The notes beneath the pieces were generated by a model, which did not search any database, was not told where the DNA came from, and saw only the letters and a list, made by a program, of their open reading frames with translations. Below are positions 23,601 to 25,573 of a stretch of DNA of 25,573 nucleotides, in pieces; the first letter of the stretch is position 1; each line of letters opens with the position of its first letter. The DNA lies in IMG/VR virus record IMGVR_UViG_3300025127_000241, positions 1-25,573 of that record; one strand, written 5' to 3'. The position numbers were made by a program, and so were the translations under genes. Source of the stretch: a virus.

Positions 23601-23998
23601 CCGTACTTCAATTGGGTTTTTCTATCAACCTCACCCAAAAGAGAAAGTCCTATCAAAGCCATAGCCTTATCTCGTGGAGTCTGACCTTTGAATTTTTTGG
23701 CTACCTTTTTATAATTTTTCTTCATCATATCCGTAGCATCTTTAGCAGAGTTTCCAAATCTTTGAAGAAGAGCATGTATGTTTTTCTCTTCGGATTCATT
23801 TACCTTTTTTAAAATTCTGAATTTCAACGCAGGTCTGCCGTTGATGAGGAGATCACCATTATCGTTGTAATCTATCGATTTAACCACCACCTTTTTATTC
23901 TTAAACCTACCCATAAGGACGGTATCACCCACCTCTATGGGTATCTTAACATCTTCCTCTATGATTGGTTTTATAAGGCTATCTACTAATTTTTTCAT
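20627..23998 (-). CDS. Multidomain nucleotidyltransferase and ligase-like protein, possibly capsid-packaged
   Basis: The 1123-residue protein begins MKKLVDSLIKPIIEE|DVKIP, a capsid-targeting-like leader. Residues 21-63 (VGDTVLMGRFKNKKVVVKSI, INGRPALKFRI) resemble a KOW-type beta domain. Residues 85-320 are basic, with KGLKFATVKDAKASVSKIRN, seen in other marine phage proteins. Residues 341-500 form a cytidylyltransferase-like domain with GGRFQPFHSGH (348-358) and SGTQMR (483-488), as in NMN adenylyltransferases. Residues about 700-1123 carry ligase/nucleotidyltransferase motifs: EKTDG (Lys755 as possible adenylated lysine), ARNKG (773-777), FMSLEVIYP (835-843), EGVTF (1092-1096) and KLYKYTG (1101-1107), with a long helical insert of about 250 residues between the last two blocks and the first three. 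LLKE|N (334-338) and LLE|S (542-545) precede the two enzyme domains and also fit the protease rule. Substrates are unknown; NAD-related or RNA/DNA end-repair chemistry is possible. Confidence 0.82.
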   Translation of the reverse strand: MKKLVDSLIKPIIEEDVKIPIEVGDTVLMGRFKNKKVVVKSIDYNDNGDLLINGRPALKFRILKKVNESEEKNIHALLQRFGNSAKDATDMMKKNYKKVAKKFKGQTPRDKAMALIGLSLLGEVDRKTQLKYGRLHRKRMELIRKYGGFGPQAGSYKLKLKILDLEKQMKQLMKNEAPRVPRKKGQHRGSKSHSDLYTDENPKGTIKGLKFATVKDAKASVSKIRNSGKSHAHKIQAAVAMEQRAREMGKASQAAVYRAYINQMKKKTKKKNEEFGAPKGFLPSPSRKMVKKMKRKGNTSVPYGSGYKKIKESLDLYTKKFVNSIVDNMDNTTLLKENKITKTVAVYGGRFQPFHSGHLATYNFLKKKFDDVYITTSNIKQPPRHPLNFNEKVKHIVKMGVPKNRIVMEKSPYIATNVLKKLNSDKTAVVYAFGEKDAGRLKSGTKKDGSKSYYQDYNKNKNDLVGFEKHGYFITAPQSGTVSGTQMRKILGDPKIDDDKRQKLFKKSFGYYDKSIYDMMTNSFKKLFETYTLTDELIEEFLLESSSTPQGNLDDGPSTYYRSLEKYKKDSTDWINSIYGGAGWKVLDYIVNKRAIDPKDNVARADDVHKRRNVGEEHYVSAPLTFLDHGQQKRSKRAINNYKKWMTTVVEPLGWQVVDWMGTEAAIDNIIGDLMLTGADGDSYEVTKNTFYESINARNILTQRNKGKELLLMGGAYGHLSHPFDNKNLTFSDFRTLIINTLQGNLSSEGAVTEKTDGQNIMISWKNGKLIAARNKGHIKNFGANAPDIKGIANMFAGRGDIEKAFVYAMRDLQIAIKGLSQKQKDKIFAEGKKFMSLEVIYPKTANVIPYDKALLQFHGTIEYDADGSPVSQDRGSARMLAGMIKQINQNVQKTYSITKPFVSSLPKVKDFSARQNYFLGKLNKLQKLYGLKDTDTLADYHQAYWYEYIYNAGKQTDNPNVTSNVMGGLLKRWAFFDKSYKIPQIKKDLKDYPKFLEWVLTTDKMDHAKLQKKHIRDWEVLFFELGAEVLKNIKDFIAANPDKAVQKIKKDLTKAIDGIRKAKDPKQMGLLKTQLDRLNALGGFDAIIPSEGVTFMFKGKLYKYTGAFAPVNQILGILKFAR

Positions 23999-24014
23999 AT
24001 GATCCTAAGTGCAT

Positions 24015-24033
24015 TTATTCAATAATAAATATA
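24015..24033. promoter_or_regulatory. Intergenic ATAAATAT element, site 1 (19-base exact repeat)
   Basis: TTATTCAATAATAAATATA on the plus strand is identical to 7542-7560. Here the dyad is extended to ATTTATT (24013-24019) / AATAAAT (24024-24030) around CAAT. It lies between the glycine-rich gene and the large nucleotidyltransferase gene, about 27 bases before ATG 23998. Confidence 0.5.
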
Positions 24034-24054
24034 AGGTTTGGAAATAAATGAGGA

Positions 24055-25573
24055 TTATACTTGGATGTAAACTAATTTACCTGCTGTACCAGCACCTCCG
24101 GCATTACCAGCTACGCCAGCTTCTGTTCCAGCACTTCCATTTGCTGCACCTCCTAGTCCTGCTGAACCAGCATTTCCACCAGCTACACTCTCTGTCTGAC
24201 CATTTGATGCATTAGGTGTGGTTGAACAGATAACAAGAACACCACCTGTACCTCCTCCACCGCCTCCACCGCCGGATCCACCTGCTCCTGATGGTTGTGA
24301 GGATATAGCACCAGCACCACCGGCTCCTCCAGCTGCAGCATCTGTTCCTATTATACAGAAAGTATTAGCATCACCAGCTGTTCCATTAGATCCTGCTACA
24401 GCACCACCGGAATCTCTAGGAACACCGCTAGTTCCACCGCCACCTGAACCAGCACCTGCTCCAGGAGTAAGTCTTGTAGCGGTATTGGTATCATTCATAA
24501 CATCCCTCATCATCTGTACGATATGTGGATCAATAACATCAATTCTTGTGGTGGCTGCTGATGAACCACCTGCTCCACCGGCTGTACCTGCTGCAGCATT
24601 TCCCGTATTAGTGTCTTTAGCAGTTTGCGCAGGTCCACCATTTCCACCGTTTCCACCGTTTCCACCTTTGGCTTGTATATTTCCTGTTCCTGCAATATTT
24701 CTTGCAAATATCAAAACAATTCCACCACCGCCTCCGGAACCACCTCCGCCGCCTCCTTGAGATCTTATACCCTCACTACTTGCATAACTGTATTGTCCAG
24801 AGCCACCAGCTCCACCTGCTTTTCCAACTATTCCTGGAGACAAAGTTCCGCCAGGTGCAGCTGCACCAGCAGTACCACCAGATCTCGCAACAGTTACAAT
24901 ACCACCATTATCACTTCCAAATGAATCATCCCCACCTCTTCCGGCTCCACCATTACCGGCATCACCACCATTATTATGAATAGTTCCATTATTAGTTAAA
25001 GTACCAAATACATATAATCTGAATCCGTTTGTTTTTAATGTCACACTTGTACTTACCGTTAGATCAAAAGTGTACCAATCACCCTGCATAGTCCATATAG
25101 CACCGGCTCTTGTACAAACTTGAGTTCCGTTTGCATCATTTATTTCATCATCATCCACCTTTGCACCAACACCATTTCCACCATCTGAAACTGTACAATT
25201 ATTTGTCTGTAATACAACCGTTCCATCACCACCGACACCGAACAATCTTGATTTCTCAATCAGATAATCAGCAGCGGTAATCGTACCAGCTGAGTTAAAT
25301 TCAATCATTGTGGTGTCTGTACCACCGGAATCCTTATTAACAATTCGCACGGCATCGGATGTCATAACCAACCTAGATTTTGAATTAGCCACCTGACCTA
25401 TTGTGGTTGTGACTCCAAATGATGCTACTGTAGCATTTGTTCCGCTCACATCCTCTATTATATCAACCGAATCGCTGTCTATCTGAACAAAGGTTGAATC
25501 ATTCTCATCAACACCTATCTTTGTCGTTGCGCCGAATGAGGCTTGAGTTTTGTTCGCAGCCACAACATCAACA
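24055..25573 (-). CDS. Glycine-rich fibre/adhesin-like protein (5' end outside window)
   Basis: The frame is open to the window edge. A GTG at 25563 could serve as a start, but residues before it (VDVV) continue a repeat, so I treat the gene as 5'-partial with about 505 visible residues. The N-terminal visible part has repeats of the form ASFGATTKIG ... SDSVDIIED / ASFGVTTTIG ... SDAVRIVNKD. Then comes a beta-rich domain (WTMQGDWYTFDLTVSTSVTL, FRLYVFGTLTNNGTIHNNGG). The last 300 residues are dominated by glycine clusters (GGGGGSGGGGGIVLIFARNI, GGNGGNGGNGG). Polyglycine clusters like these form sandwiches of left-handed glycine helices in some phage adhesins (T-even gp38 type); homology is not shown. 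No hairpin terminator is apparent after the stop. The likely role is host recognition at the tail tip or a fibre tip. Confidence 0.8.
   Translation of the reverse strand, partial: VDVVAANKTQASFGATTKIGVDENDSTFVQIDSDSVDIIEDVSGTNATVASFGVTTTIGQVANSKSRLVMTSDAVRIVNKDSGGTDTTMIEFNSAGTITAADYLIEKSRLFGVGGDGTVVLQTNNCTVSDGGNGVGAKVDDDEINDANGTQVCTRAGAIWTMQGDWYTFDLTVSTSVTLKTNGFRLYVFGTLTNNGTIHNNGGDAGNGGAGRGGDDSFGSDNGGIVTVARSGGTAGAAAPGGTLSPGIVGKAGGAGGSGQYSYASSEGIRSQGGGGGGSGGGGGIVLIFARNIAGTGNIQAKGGNGGNGGNGGPAQTAKDTNTGNAAAGTAGGAGGSSAATTRIDVIDPHIVQMMRDVMNDTNTATRLTPGAGAGSGGGGTSGVPRDSGGAVAGSNGTAGDANTFCIIGTDAAAGGAGGAGAISSQPSGAGGSGGGGGGGGTGGVLVICSTTPNASNGQTESVAGGNAGSAGLGGAANGSAGTEAGVAGNAGGAGTAGKLVYIQV

Noticed and set aside
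24218-24760. Plus-strand Pro-rich open frame (180 residues)
   Set aside because: It is the antisense of polyglycine codons (GGT/GGA read as ACC/TCC/CCA). Composition is fully explained by the glycine-rich gene.
1-25573. tRNA genes, integrase, attachment sites or lysogeny genes
   Set aside because: I scanned spacers and frames and saw none; the spacers are too short for tRNAs apart from 10402-10524, which does not fold as a cloverleaf by eye.

Overview
The window is a block of late virion-morphogenesis genes from an AT-rich, T4-like tailed phage (contractile-tail, myovirus-type lineage), most likely an uncultured marine phage. Every supported gene lies on the minus strand, so transcription runs from high to low coordinates. 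Genes are tightly packed, with many stop/start junctions overlapping by 1-17 bases, and no gene-free stretch exceeds about 125 bases. I see no tRNA, insertion sequence or CRISPR array. The marine assignment rests on recognisable T4-type head proteins, small accessory proteins of a kind I recognise from marine T4-like phages, a phage-borne ribosomal protein bS21 and SGS-type fibre repeats. The host cannot be named from the sequence.

Layout in transcription order. (1) 25573-24055: a glycine-rich fibre/adhesin-like protein whose 5' end is outside the window. (2) 23998-20627: a 1123-residue multidomain protein with a KOW-like N-terminus, a cytidylyltransferase-like domain (HxGH) and a C-terminal ATP-dependent-ligase-like domain (KTDG ... 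EGV ... KLYK). (3) 20624-19373: a zinc-ribbon protein and two small membrane/coiled-coil proteins. (4) 19373-15983: large terminase and portal, adjacent, with no sheath or tube genes between them. (5) 15935-10525: conserved small proteins, acidic and basic putative prohead-core proteins, the gp21-type prohead protease, and bS21. (6) 10401-7621: gp22-type scaffold and gp23-type major capsid protein, closed by a strong intrinsic terminator. (7) 7518-4318: gp13-like and gp14-like neck proteins and a gp15-like tail completion protein carrying a fibre-like C-terminal extension. (8) 4278-4000: a small zinc-finger/NUMOD3-like protein. (9) 4027-1: a giant repeat-built fibre protein that runs off the window.

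How it fits together: portal, scaffold, core proteins and capsid protein assemble a prohead; the gp21-like protease matures it; terminase fills it through the portal; gp13/14/15-like proteins close the neck and join the tail; the repeat-rich proteins are probably fibres or adhesins. The most interesting signal is that at least seven proteins, including the large nucleotidyltransferase/ligase-like protein, begin with a short amphipathic leader ending in an (L/I)xE motif. This resembles T4 capsid-targeting sequences cut by gp21, and suggests that an enzyme of nucleotide or nucleic-acid-end chemistry is packaged in the capsid and delivered with the DNA. A second signal is a near-palindromic ATAAATAT element found in all six intergenic gaps longer than about 30 bases, a candidate phage promoter or operator.
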